In this document: positions 26,958 through 35,866 of the stretch, in pieces
Layout: every line of letters begins with the position of its first letter
Position numbering within the stretch: position 1 is the first letter of the stretch
Assembly: GCF_000016285.1 (NCBI RefSeq)
Contig: NC_011981.1
Coordinates: 124,001-188,000 of the forward strand
Direction of reading: 5' to 3'
DNA from: Allorhizobium ampelinum S4
GTDB taxonomy: Bacteria; Pseudomonadota; Alphaproteobacteria; Rhizobiales; Rhizobiaceae
DNA length: 64,000 bases
Program-made: the position numbers and the translations under genes
Notes under the pieces: model-generated
Databases searched by the model: none
Told to the model about the DNA's origin: nothing
The model's input: the letters and a program-made list of their open reading frames with translations, nothing else

Positions 26958-27952
26958 GTGCTTTGATTGATGTTCGGGATTTTTCCGTTGGTTTCGGCAG
27001 CGCCCAGCCGGTCAAGGGCGTCAGCTTTTCGGTGGAACGCGGCGAAATGCTGGCGATTGTTGGCGAATCCGGCTCTGGCAAATCCTTGACGGCGCTGGGT
27101 CTGATCGGGCTTTTGCCATCGCATGCGCAAAAGGGCGGCTCCATCCGCTTCAAGGGCCGCGAGCTTTTGACCTATAGTGAACGGCAATGGCGCGCCATTC
27201 GCGGCGGCGAGATCGGCATGATCTTTCAAGAGCCGATGACCTCGCTCAATCCAGTGCTGACGGTGGGCGAGCAAATCACCGAAGTGCTGCGCATTCACGA
27301 AAAGCTGGACCGCAAACAGGCGCGTAAACGTGCTATCGAATTGCTGGATCTCGTCAACATCCCTGAATCGGGAAAAAGGGTGGATGATTACCCGCATCAA
27401 CTCTCCGGCGGCATGCGTCAGCGGGTGATGATTGCCATTGGCGTGGCCTGCAATCCCGAACTGTTGATTGCCGATGAGGCGACCACAGCGCTGGATGTGA
27501 CCATTCAGGCACAAATCCTGCAATTGCTGGATAATTTGCGCCGGGATTTGAACATGGCGGTCATTCTCATCACCCATGATCTGGGCATTGTCGCCCAATG
27601 GGCGGATCGGGTTATGGTGATGTATGCCGGGAGAAAGGTGGAAGAAGGTCTGCCGCAGCCGGTGTTTGATCAGCCTTATCATCCCTATACCCGTGGTCTT
27701 CTGGCTGCGTCTCCGCGCGGCGGGGCAGGGCAGCATTACCGCGATGGACCCTTGGTGGAAATTCCCGGCTCCATCACCTCTTCGGTCAATGAGAAGGGAT
27801 GTGCCTTTCGCCCTCGCTGTTCCAGCGCGCGCACGTCTTGCGGTCAGGCCGTGCCGTCTTTGACGCAAGTGTCGCCGGGGCGGTTTGCAGCCTGTCCTGT
27901 GGTGTCCGCAAACTTTTCGGAGGTGTCCCATGACGCTCTTGTCGGTGCGTAA
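26954..27952 (+). CDS. Peptide-type ABC transporter ATP-binding protein (DppD-like)
   Basis: ATPase of 332 residues. It has Walker [15 protein letters not shown], the Q-loop IGMIFQEPMTSLNPVL, signature [16 protein letters not shown], Walker B LLIADEATTALDV (Ala replaces the usual Pro) and the oligopeptide C-terminal cysteine region CAFRPRCSSARTSCGQ, typical of DppD-type proteins. It overlaps the DppF-like gene by 23 bases. Confidence 0.93.
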   Translation: MSALIDVRDFSVGFGSAQPVKGVSFSVERGEMLAIVGESGSGKSLTALGLIGLLPSHAQKGGSIRFKGRELLTYSERQWRAIRGGEIGMIFQEPMTSLNPVLTVGEQITEVLRIHEKLDRKQARKRAIELLDLVNIPESGKRVDDYPHQLSGGMRQRVMIAIGVACNPELLIADEATTALDVTIQAQILQLLDNLRRDLNMAVILITHDLGIVAQWADRVMVMYAGRKVEEGLPQPVFDQPYHPYTRGLLAASPRGGAGQHYRDGPLVEIPGSITSSVNEKGCAFRPRCSSARTSCGQAVPSLTQVSPGRFAACPVVSANFSEVSHDALVGA

Positions 27953-28871
27953 TCTTTCCACCCAATATGCCGGCGCACGGGGAACCGTGCGGGCTGTGGA
28001 TGATGTGTCGCTGGAGATTGAAGCCGGTGAAACCGTGGCGCTGGTGGGCGAATCCGGCTGCGGCAAATCTTCGCTTGGCAAATCGCTGATGCGGCTGGTG
28101 GAGCCATCCTCTGGCCAGATCACCTTTCAGGGCGGCGATGTCACGGCCATGCCAGCCAATGAGTTACGCGGCATTCGCCGCCGCATTCAGATGATCTTTC
28201 AAGACCCGTTTGCCTCGCTCAACCCACGCCAGACCATCCGCACCATTTTGACCACGCCGCTGAAAGTGCATGGCATTGGTGATGGTAAACGCCGCCGCGA
28301 GATTGTTGAGGCGATTATTGAACAGGTGGGATTGCCAGCCGATTCACTGGATCGCTACCCGCATGAATTTTCCGGCGGCCAGCGCCAACGCATCGGAATT
28401 GCCCGCGCCATCATTCTGGAGCCAGAGCTGGTGGTGTGTGATGAGCCGGTCTCCGCACTGGACCTGTCCATTCAGGCACAGATTCTCAATCTGCTGGTGG
28501 AGCTGAAGAGCCGCCTGTCGCTGTCCTATCTGTTTGTTTCCCATGATCTATCGGTGGTGCGCTATTTTTCAGATCGGGTGCTGGTGATGTATCTGGGCAA
28601 GATCGTTGAAAGTGCGCCCACGGCAGAGCTATGGGCCAACCCGAGACATCCCTATACCCGCGCACTTCTGGCAGCTGTGCCAGACCCGGCGAGGCGCAAG
28701 CAGGCAGCCCCGATTTCCGGCGATTTGCCAAGCCCGCACAATCCGCCCTCTGGCTGTCGCTTTCACACCCGCTGCCCGCTGGCGACAGATCTCTGTCGTG
28801 AACAGGCACCGGATTATCAACTGTTTGGTCAAGCCCATGCCGTGGCCTGCCATCACGCCAACGAACACTGA
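27930..28871 (+). CDS. Peptide-type ABC transporter ATP-binding protein (DppF-like)
   Basis: ATPase of 313 residues. It has Walker A GESGCGKSSLGKSL, Q-loop IQMIFQDPFASLNPRQ, signature [15 protein letters not shown], Walker B VVCDEPVSALDLS and the C-terminal cysteine motif CRFHTRCPLATDLC. The ATG at 27930 follows CGGAGG; the open frame extends 15 codons further upstream without support. This importer keeps separate DppD and DppF genes, unlike the three fused versions elsewhere in the window. Confidence 0.93.
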   Translation: MTLLSVRNLSTQYAGARGTVRAVDDVSLEIEAGETVALVGESGCGKSSLGKSLMRLVEPSSGQITFQGGDVTAMPANELRGIRRRIQMIFQDPFASLNPRQTIRTILTTPLKVHGIGDGKRRREIVEAIIEQVGLPADSLDRYPHEFSGGQRQRIGIARAIILEPELVVCDEPVSALDLSIQAQILNLLVELKSRLSLSYLFVSHDLSVVRYFSDRVLVMYLGKIVESAPTAELWANPRHPYTRALLAAVPDPARRKQAAPISGDLPSPHNPPSGCRFHTRCPLATDLCREQAPDYQLFGQAHAVACHHANEH

Positions 28872-28886
28872 AATGGAGTAAGGACT

Positions 28887-29936
28887 ATGGTTGACTATCG
28901 TTATCTGGGACGCAGTGCGCTGAAAGTTTCACCCCTCAGCCTTGGCACGATGATGTTTGGCGGCCCAACGCCGGATGAAGTGGCCTTTCGCATTATCGAC
29001 AAGGCGCGCGAGCAGGGCATTAATTTCATTGATACGGCAGATGTCTATCACGATGGCAAATCCGAGGAAGTGGTCGGGCGTGGCATCAAGGCAAGCCGTG
29101 ATCACTGGGTTTTGGCGACAAAATTTGTCAATTCCCGCGAAAAAGGTCCCAATCTCGGCGGCCAGTCGCGCAAATGGGTGATCGAGACGGTGGAAAATTC
29201 GCTGCGCCGCCTCAACACCGATTACATCGACATTCTCTATTTCCACCGTGCGGTGTTTGATGCCCCATTGGAAGAGCCGGTGCGCGCCATTGCCGATCTG
29301 ATCCGTGCAGGCAAGCTGCGCTATTTTGGCGTCTCGAATTTCCGTGGCTGGCGCATTGCAGAAATTGCGCATCTGGCCGATCAGCTCGGCATTGATCGCC
29401 CCATTGCCAGCCAGCCGCTATACAATATCGTCAACCGCACCGCAGAGGCTGAACAGCTTCCCGCCGCCCATCATTACGGGCTTGGTGTTGTGTCCTACTC
29501 GCCGCTGGCGCGTGGGGTTTTGACGGGCAAATATGAGCCGGGCAAGGCACCCGCCGCCGATACCCGCGCAGGCCGTGGCGACAAGCGCATTCTGGAAACC
29601 GAATGGCGGCCTGAATCGGTGGAGATCGCCCGCAAGGTGGCCGCCCACGCCCACGCCAAGGGCATTTCCGCTGCCGATTTCGCCCTCGCTTGGGTGCTGA
29701 ACAACCGCTACATCACCGCCGCCATTACTGGTCCTCGCACAGAGGAGCATTGGGATGGCTATATCCGTGCTCTGGATGTGCGGCTGGATGCAGAGGATGA
29801 GGCGCTGGTCAACAGTCTGGTCGCTGAGGGGCATCCGTCTACGCCGGGCTTTAATGACCCAAGCCACCCGGTTGAAGGCCGAGTGCCACGCTATAACGAT
29901 CAGCCCTCGGTTAAGCCGGTTCGCGCCGTTGCCTGA
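28887..29936 (+). CDS. Aldo/keto reductase
   Basis: NAD(P)H-dependent oxidoreductase of 349 residues with a (beta/alpha)8 fold. The catalytic tetrad is visible: Asp49 and Tyr54 (NFIDTADVY), Lys79 (LATKFV) and His120 (LYFHRAV). The family signature KLRYFGVSNFRGW also occurs. It reduces an aldehyde or ketone, perhaps the carbonyl left when a monooxygenase cleaves a C-S bond. It lies 15 bases after the transporter ATPase and is probably cotranscribed with it and the following DszC-like gene. Confidence 0.88.
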   Translation: MVDYRYLGRSALKVSPLSLGTMMFGGPTPDEVAFRIIDKAREQGINFIDTADVYHDGKSEEVVGRGIKASRDHWVLATKFVNSREKGPNLGGQSRKWVIETVENSLRRLNTDYIDILYFHRAVFDAPLEEPVRAIADLIRAGKLRYFGVSNFRGWRIAEIAHLADQLGIDRPIASQPLYNIVNRTAEAEQLPAAHHYGLGVVSYSPLARGVLTGKYEPGKAPAADTRAGRGDKRILETEWRPESVEIARKVAAHAHAKGISAADFALAWVLNNRYITAAITGPRTEEHWDGYIRALDVRLDAEDEALVNSLVAEGHPSTPGFNDPSHPVEGRVPRYNDQPSVKPVRAVA

Positions 29937-29946
29937 TCATGGATGT

Positions 29947-29980
29947 GGCAGCCGGGGTGAAGATGAACACTCCGGCTGCC
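29947..29980 (+). terminator. Perfect 9-bp hairpin between aldo/keto reductase and DszC-like gene
   Basis: GGCAGCCGG (29947-29955) pairs with CCGGCTGCC (29972-29980) across a 16-base loop; a short TTTT occurs 7 bases later. It is probably a partial intra-operon terminator or processing site. Confidence 0.5.
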
Positions 29981-30005
29981 TGCTCAGTTTTGAAGGATGA
30001 TGACC

Positions 30006-31235
30006 ATGCCCCACAGCGCGCGTGTTCCAGATAGCACCGAGGCCTTAACCCGCGATGGCTTGCTTGCGCAGGCCCGCACCCTGTCCGACACCTTTGCCAA
30101 GGATGCAGCCCGCAGCGAGCTGGAACGGGAATTGCCGTTTGAGGCTTTCCGGCTGATCAAGGAGGCACGGCTCGGCACGCTGCGTATTCCCAAAGCCAAG
30201 GGTGGACCGGGTGGATCAATTGCCGATTATATCGAGCTGTTGATGATTTTGGGTGAAGCCGATAGCAATATACCCCACGCCTTGCGCAGTCATTTCAACT
30301 TCACCGAAGGGCTGGCGCTTGGCCCAACCGTGCTGGAAGACCGCCGACATCTGGACCATGTGCTGGAGGGAAAACTGTTTGCCGGAGCCAGCACCGAGCA
30401 GGGCACGAAACGGCCCGGCGAAATCACCACGGTTCTCAGCCGTGAGGGCGATCACTATCGGCTGAATGGGCGCAAATGGTATGCCACCGGCACGGCCTTT
30501 GCCGATTTTGGCTCCTTCAGCGCGGTGGATGAACAGGGAGATCCCATCGGCGTGCTGATCCCGCTGGATCGCAAGGGCATTACCATTCTGGATGACTGGG
30601 ATGGCATGGGCCAGCGCATGACGGCCAGCGGTGGCGTGTTGCTGGAAAATGTCGAGGTGCTGGCGCATGAAGTAACTGGCCGCAAGCTCTCCAGCCAGAT
30701 TGGTCGCCATTGCGGCGCGCTGCGGCAACTGCATCTGGCGGCATCGGCTGCGGGTGCCGTGCAAGGGGCGGTGAAAGATGGCATTGATTATGTGCTCAAC
30801 CACGCCCGCACCACCCTGCACAGCACAGCAGAAACCGCCAATGACGATCCTTTTGTGCAAAAAATGCTGGGTGAAATCACCTCGGGTGCCTTTGCGGTTC
30901 AAACCTTGATCCGCGAAGCCGCACGCGCACTGGACCGCACGGCAGAGACCTTTGCAATGGGCGATGAAGAGGCGATTGAAACAGCACTGATTTCTGCCTC
31001 GCTCATCACCGCCCAGACGCAGATCATTACCTCGCAACTGGCACTTTCGGTGGCCACCAATATCTTCGAGCTGGGCGGCGGCTCGGCCACCTCGCGCCGA
31101 TTTAATCTTGATCGCCACTGGCGCAATATTCGCACCGTCTACAATCACAATCCGTTGCTGCACAAGGCGCGGGTGGTCGGCGATTATTACCTGAACGGCA
31201 CCACCACGCATTTGAAAGAAGGCCGGGTGTTCTAA
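30006..31235 (+). CDS. DszC/SfnB-like flavin-dependent monooxygenase (acyl-CoA dehydrogenase fold)
   Basis: Flavoprotein of 409 residues, close to the protein at 6257-7483: DSNIPHALRSHFNFTEG, the DDWDGMGQRMTASGG loop matching DszC, and the C-terminal block LDRHWRNIRTVYNHNP with VGDYYLNG. The second of the DszC C-terminal histidines is kept (NHNP). Three ATGs lie close together (29997, 30000, 30006); the last has the best spacing to GAAGG. It has one cysteine and several methionines. It probably uses FMNH2 supplied by a separate reductase. It ends at a strong bidirectional terminator. Confidence 0.82.
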   Translation: MPHSARVPDSTEALTRDGLLAQARTLSDTFAKDAARSELERELPFEAFRLIKEARLGTLRIPKAKGGPGGSIADYIELLMILGEADSNIPHALRSHFNFTEGLALGPTVLEDRRHLDHVLEGKLFAGASTEQGTKRPGEITTVLSREGDHYRLNGRKWYATGTAFADFGSFSAVDEQGDPIGVLIPLDRKGITILDDWDGMGQRMTASGGVLLENVEVLAHEVTGRKLSSQIGRHCGALRQLHLAASAAGAVQGAVKDGIDYVLNHARTTLHSTAETANDDPFVQKMLGEITSGAFAVQTLIREAARALDRTAETFAMGDEEAIETALISASLITAQTQIITSQLALSVATNIFELGGGSATSRRFNLDRHWRNIRTVYNHNPLLHKARVVGDYYLNGTTTHLKEGRVF

Positions 31236-31243
31236 AGTTTGAT

Positions 31244-31273
31244 GCCTGTCTGGTGGAGAGCCACCAGACAGGC
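31244..31273. terminator. Bidirectional terminator between convergent operons
   Basis: Perfect 13-base arms, GCCTGTCTGGTGG (31244-31256) and CCACCAGACAGGC (31261-31273), with a 4-base loop. It is followed by TTTA on the plus strand. It lies between the convergent stops of the DszC-like gene and the nitroreductase gene. Confidence 0.88.
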
Positions 31274-31285
31274 TTTATCAGGGCT

Positions 31286-32146
31286 TTACTTCAAGGCAAA
31301 ACCAAAGCGCCGCAAAATGGCGGTCAATTCAACCCGGCCTTTGAGAGCGCTCGCACTGCCAATGCGCTTGGCAATCACGCTGGTCCATCCCGCTTGCGGC
31401 AGATTTTGGCCTTGCTGGAAGGTTTTTAGCCGCTCATCATAGCTGGCCAGATCCTGTTCACTCACCGTGCCATATTGCTCCCGAAACAGCACTGCCGATT
31501 GCGGCAGGCGCGGCTTTACATCGGTTTTTACCGCTGGATCGGGATAGCCCACTGTGAGGCCAAACACAGCGATGGTTTCAGGCGGCAGATTCAATTCCCG
31601 CGCCACATCCTCTGGCCGATTGCGGATGCCGCCGATATAACACGAGCCAAGACCAAGCGAGTCAATGGCCGCCACCGCATTCTGGGCGGCAAGGGCGGCA
31701 TCAATCGCGCCAATCACAAAGCTTTCCAGATAATCCAGTCCTGCACCCTCGCTGTCATTGCTGCGGGCAATGGCTCTTAGCCGGGCGAGATCGACCAGCC
31801 AGACCAGAAACAGCGGCGCAGCATTGATTTGCGGATTGGGAGCGGCAAATTCTTCCAGACGCGCCTTGCGCTCCGGGTCTTCAACAGCCACCACGCTCCA
31901 CGCTTGCAGATTGGAGGAGGTGGGAGCCGATTGTGCTGCTGCTACCAGCAGTTCCACCGTGCCTTGCGGCAGGGCTTTGGGCAGATAGGCGCGTGCGGAA
32001 CGATGGTTCAGCAACACATCCAGCGTCTCATTCCAGCTGGGTGGCAAAACACTTGGCGGGACGCCATAGCGGGCTTTGATGCGTTCTGCGGCAGAAGCCT
32101 GCGGTACATCAGAGGCCGCAGTGAGTGATCCAGAATGCACCGTCAT
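31286..32146 (-). CDS. Nitroreductase-family NAD(P)H:flavin oxidoreductase
   Basis: Flavoprotein of 286 residues with nitroreductase motifs: LNHRSARAYLPKALPQGTVE (FMN contact), AAQSAPTSSNLQAWSVV, and LGLGSCYIGGIRNRPEDVA. Enzymes of this fold reduce nitro groups, quinones or free flavin with NAD(P)H. It could provide FMNH2 for the many two-component monooxygenases here, since no FMN reductase of the SsuE or DszD type was seen; that is inference. The start at 32146 follows AAAGGA; the frame reaches 32161. It has one cysteine and no internal methionine. It is the last gene of the importer operon. Confidence 0.85.
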   Translation of the reverse strand: MTVHSGSLTAASDVPQASAAERIKARYGVPPSVLPPSWNETLDVLLNHRSARAYLPKALPQGTVELLVAAAQSAPTSSNLQAWSVVAVEDPERKARLEEFAAPNPQINAAPLFLVWLVDLARLRAIARSNDSEGAGLDYLESFVIGAIDAALAAQNAVAAIDSLGLGSCYIGGIRNRPEDVARELNLPPETIAVFGLTVGYPDPAVKTDVKPRLPQSAVLFREQYGTVSEQDLASYDERLKTFQQGQNLPQAGWTSVIAKRIGSASALKGRVELTAILRRFGFALK

Positions 32147-32157
32147 GGTTTTTCCTT

Positions 32158-33852
32158 TCAATGATCGGATAAGACTTTTGGACGTTGTTTGACATCTGTT
32201 GATGGCACGACACTATCATCGATGTCGGGGACGGCTGCGATTAACATTCGGGTGTAGTCATGCTGAGGACGTTCGAACACCTCCTCGACAGGCCCTTCCT
32301 CCACCAGAACACCGTTTTTCAACACGCCAACCCGGTCTGCCATTTGCCGCACAACAGCCAGATTATGGCTGATCAACAGATAGGTCAGGCCGAATTCTGC
32401 TTGCAGGCTAGCCATCAACTCCAGCACTTGTGCCTGCACCGACACATCCAGCGCCGAGGTTGGTTCATCACACACAATGAAGCGCGGGCGGCTGGCAAGG
32501 GCGCGAGCAATGGCTATGCGCTGGCGTTGCCCGCCGGAAAACTCATGGGGAAAGCGGCTGCGCGCATCGGGATCAAGCCGGACTTTTTCCAGAAGATCTG
32601 TAACACGCTGCTCAATCACGCGATTGTCTGTTTCCAGGCCAAGGGTTCGGATGGGTTCGGCAATAATGTCACCAATCCGCCAACGGCTGTTGAGGCTGGC
32701 ATAGGGATCTTGAAAGATCATCTGCACAGCGCCTTTCAGGGCGGGGGCCTTATCCTGCCCCAACACCGTACCGCCGATGGTGACCTTGCCCGCTTGTGCG
32801 CCGAGAAGGCCCACGACAATGCGGGCAATGGTGGACTTGCCAGAACCGGATTCGCCCACCAGCGCAAAGGTCTGGCCCTCGCCAATCGAAAAACTGACAT
32901 CATTGACGGCGCGAAGACTGCGCTGCTTTCGATTTTTGCTGAAAAACGGCAGGCCACCGCCACCCGGCAGGGCAAAATCGCGGATCAAGCCTTCCACCTT
33001 GACCAAATCCCCTTTGGATGCCACCGAGGCCCGCGTGTTTTTACGCCTAATCGAAGGGATGGCGGCAATCAGCGCCCGGGTGTAATCATGCTTGGGACTG
33101 CCAATCACCTCAGCCACGGACCCGCTTTCCACAATCCGGCCCTTGTGCATCACCACAACGCGGTTGGCGATTTCCGCGACCACGCCCATGTCGTGGGTGA
33201 TCAGCAGAACAGCCAGCCCGCGCCGCTGGCAAAGAGACTTAAGCAGCGCAATAATCTGCGCCTGCACGGACACATCCAATGCCGAGGTCGGCTCATCGGC
33301 AATCAGCAGGTCGGGATCGGCGGCCACGGCCAGCGCAATCACCACCCGTTGGCGCATTCCACCGGAAAATTCATGCGGATAGGCATCCAGCCGCCGTGCT
33401 GGCTCATCAATACCCACCTCACGCAACAGGTCTATCGCCCTTTGCCGCGCCTGCCCCTGATCCAGCGGCAGGTGGCGGCGAATGGTTTCAATCAGCTGTT
33501 GACCAATGGTGTAAAGCGGATTGAGGCTGACCAGCGGGTCTTGAAACACGGTGCCGATCCGCCGTCCGCGCAAAGTTTCCAGCGCTTTGTCACCGAGGTT
33601 ATCAATCCGCTCGCCTTGCAGGTGGATTTCGCCAGAGGTGATGCGGCCGGGGGGATCAATCAGGCCAATGATCGCAGCTCCGGTCATGGATTTGCCAGCG
33701 CCGGATTCGCCAATCACGCCCAGCACTTCGCCACGGGCAATGGTGAGCGATAGGTCATCGACTGCACGAAAATTGCCATCAAAACCGGGAAAATCCACGC
33801 TCAGACTATTGATACGCAGAACGGGTTTTGTTTTGGATAAAGACAGGCTCAT
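32158..33852 (-). CDS. Peptide-type ABC transporter ATP-binding protein, fused double ATPase
   Basis: 564-residue fusion. The first half has Walker [15 protein letters not shown], signature [15 protein letters not shown] and Walker [13 protein letters not shown]. The second has [29 protein letters not shown] and [26 protein letters not shown] at 33852 overlaps the stop of the permease gene by 4 bases; an open frame to 33966 is antisense-free but lacks a start site. It energises the importer encoded upstream in the same operon. Confidence 0.93.
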   Translation of the reverse strand: MSLSLSKTKPVLRINSLSVDFPGFDGNFRAVDDLSLTIARGEVLGVIGESGAGKSMTGAAIIGLIDPPGRITSGEIHLQGERIDNLGDKALETLRGRRIGTVFQDPLVSLNPLYTIGQQLIETIRRHLPLDQGQARQRAIDLLREVGIDEPARRLDAYPHEFSGGMRQRVVIALAVAADPDLLIADEPTSALDVSVQAQIIALLKSLCQRRGLAVLLITHDMGVVAEIANRVVVMHKGRIVESGSVAEVIGSPKHDYTRALIAAIPSIRRKNTRASVASKGDLVKVEGLIRDFALPGGGGLPFFSKNRKQRSLRAVNDVSFSIGEGQTFALVGESGSGKSTIARIVVGLLGAQAGKVTIGGTVLGQDKAPALKGAVQMIFQDPYASLNSRWRIGDIIAEPIRTLGLETDNRVIEQRVTDLLEKVRLDPDARSRFPHEFSGGQRQRIAIARALASRPRFIVCDEPTSALDVSVQAQVLELMASLQAEFGLTYLLISHNLAVVRQMADRVGVLKNGVLVEEGPVEEVFERPQHDYTRMLIAAVPDIDDSVVPSTDVKQRPKVLSDH

Positions 33853-34775
33853 CGGCGATTGTTCCTCAGGCGCGGGTTGAGCGCATCGCGCAAGCGGTCT
33901 CCCAACAGATTGACGGACAGGGCCAGCAGAACCAGCGTGGCAGCGGGAAAACCGATAATCCACCATTCCCCCGAAAACAGGAATTGCTGGCCAATGCGGA
34001 TCAGCGTACCAAGCGACGGCCGCGTGGGCGGCACGCCAACACCAAGATAGGACAGGGTTGCCTCTTCAATGACAGCAAGCGCCAGACCGATGGTGGCAAT
34101 CACCAGAGCCGGCCCGGCAATATTGGGCAGGATATGCGTGAGCAGAATGCGGCTGCGGCTGACGCCGATGAGCTTTGCAGCCGCCACATAATCCTTGCGT
34201 TTTTCCACCAGCACGGCCCCGCGCACGGTGCGGGCAAATTGGGGCCAGTTGGAAAAGCCGATGGCGAAAATCAGAATCCACACCGCAGCCTGTTCCTGCT
34301 GTGATGCCGGAATGATGCCGTGGGCAATGCCAAAGATCAGCAGGGCGACCAGAATGGTCGGGAAGGTCAGCTGCGCATCGGCAACGCGCATGATCACGGC
34401 ATCCACGGCATTGCCTGCGTAACCGCTGATTAGCCCCGCACCAACACCCAAAGCCAGCGATAAAAGCGTGGCGGAAAAGGCAACCAGCAAGGACACCCGG
34501 CTGCCATAGAGAATGGACGAGAGAATATCACGGCCCTGATTGTCTGTGCCCAGCCAAAACACTTTGCAACTAAAGGCATTGGCGGCCATGGGCGGTGTCA
34601 TGCCATCCATCAAATCCAGCGTTGCCGGATTGAACGGATCATGGGGCGCAAGAAGCGGGGCAAACAAGGCAGCCAGCACCAACACGACGGCCAAGGCACC
34701 CGCCAAGATCGTGACGGGGGAAATCCTGCGCCACCTGTGGCGTTTCGAAAAAGGACGTAGGGTTTGGGTGGTCAT
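33849..34775 (-). CDS. Peptide-type ABC transporter permease (DppC-like)
   Basis: Permease of 308 residues. A basic N-terminus precedes the first span (ISPVTILAGALAVVLVLAAL), followed by the DppC motif FWLGTDNQGRDILSSILYGS and the EAA loop EKRKDYVAAAKLIGVSRSRI. The natural start is MTTQTLRPF (34775), 4 bases after the DppB-like stop. Confidence 0.92.
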   Translation of the reverse strand: MTTQTLRPFSKRHRWRRISPVTILAGALAVVLVLAALFAPLLAPHDPFNPATLDLMDGMTPPMAANAFSCKVFWLGTDNQGRDILSSILYGSRVSLLVAFSATLLSLALGVGAGLISGYAGNAVDAVIMRVADAQLTFPTILVALLIFGIAHGIIPASQQEQAAVWILIFAIGFSNWPQFARTVRGAVLVEKRKDYVAAAKLIGVSRSRILLTHILPNIAGPALVIATIGLALAVIEEATLSYLGVGVPPTRPSLGTLIRIGQQFLFSGEWWIIGFPAATLVLLALSVNLLGDRLRDALNPRLRNNRR

Positions 34776-34779
34776 GGCA

Positions 34780-35760
34780 TCACTCCGTGCCCGTGCGCAC
34801 AATCCGCAAACGCGGATCAACAGCGTAATAGAGGCCATCAACAATCAGATTGATGAGCACAAACAGAGCCGAGATAAACACCAGATAAGCCGCCATCACT
34901 GGCACATCCACGGACTGCACCGAATTGATGAACAGGGAGCCAACACCCGGCCATTGAAACACCGTCTCCGTCACCACGGCAAAGGCGATGACCGAGCCAA
35001 ATTGCAGGCCAGCCACAGTGATGACCGGCACCAGCGTATTTTTCAAAGCATGACCAAAGTGGATGCTGCGGCGGGACAGGCCTCTGGCGCGGGCAAAGCG
35101 GATATAATCCTGCCGCAGCACCTCCAGCATTTCTGCCCGGATCAGCCGCATCAGCATGGTCATCTGAAAGAGCGACAGGGTGATGGCGGGCAAGATCAGC
35201 GAGCGCCAGCCCGAAAGGGTCAAAAGGCCCGTGGTCCACCAGCCAAGCTTGACCGTTTCACCCCGTCCGAAAGACGGCAGCCAGCCAAGCTGCACCGAAA
35301 AGACTGCGATCAGGCCAATGCCGATTAAAAACGTGGGCAGCGAAACACCAACCAGCGACAGGGTCATGATTGCATGGGTCAAAACACCCTTGGGCCGCAA
35401 AGCACAATAAACGCCGAAAAGACCGCCAAACAGCAGCGCAATCAGGCTGGATGCCGTGGCAAGCTCCAGCGTGGCGGGCAATCGTTCAAAAATCATCCGG
35501 GTGACAGGTTCTTGCTGTTTGTAGGACGTGCCGAAATCGCCGCTGATGCCGCGCTTGAGAAAGGTGAGAAACTGGATGGGCACGGGCTGATCCAAACCAA
35601 GCCGCGCCTTAAGCTCAACCCTTTCATCCAGCCGCGTTTCCTGACTGGTCAGCGATTCCAAGGGATCGCCAACAAAGCGGATCACAGCAAAGGCAATCAG
35701 CGCCACCGCCAGCATGACGCCTATGGATTGAAAAAACCGTCTGAGAATAAAACCTGCCAT
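34780..35760 (-). CDS. Peptide-type ABC transporter permease (DppB-like)
   Basis: Permease of 326 residues beginning MAGFILRRFFQSIGVMLAVA, the standard DppB start, with an RFVGDPLESL segment after the first span and the EAA loop DYIRFARARGLSRRSIHFG. The open frame extends 64 codons upstream, but that part lacks transmembrane character and family similarity. The 106-base gap to the binding-protein gene has no clear hairpin. Confidence 0.92.
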   Translation of the reverse strand: MAGFILRRFFQSIGVMLAVALIAFAVIRFVGDPLESLTSQETRLDERVELKARLGLDQPVPIQFLTFLKRGISGDFGTSYKQQEPVTRMIFERLPATLELATASSLIALLFGGLFGVYCALRPKGVLTHAIMTLSLVGVSLPTFLIGIGLIAVFSVQLGWLPSFGRGETVKLGWWTTGLLTLSGWRSLILPAITLSLFQMTMLMRLIRAEMLEVLRQDYIRFARARGLSRRSIHFGHALKNTLVPVITVAGLQFGSVIAFAVVTETVFQWPGVGSLFINSVQSVDVPVMAAYLVFISALFVLINLIVDGLYYAVDPRLRIVRTGTE

Positions 35761-35866
35761 GCATCCTATCCAATCATCCAGCGCCGGGCGTTTGAGAAAC
35801 CGCTCGGCGCTGTCAATGTATTGCCTTACAAGATTATCCCACCCCCATTGGGCGGGGTGACAAAGG

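Noticed and set aside
26648..28123. 491-codon open frame antisense to the DppD/DppF-like genes
   Set aside because: It spans several well-supported plus-strand genes and has no recognisable domain; a shadow caused by codon bias.
32260..33753. Very long open frame (497 codons) opposite the fused ATPase gene
   Set aside because: Antisense shadow of a clear ATPase with Walker motifs on the other strand; composition is unnatural and there is no start signal.
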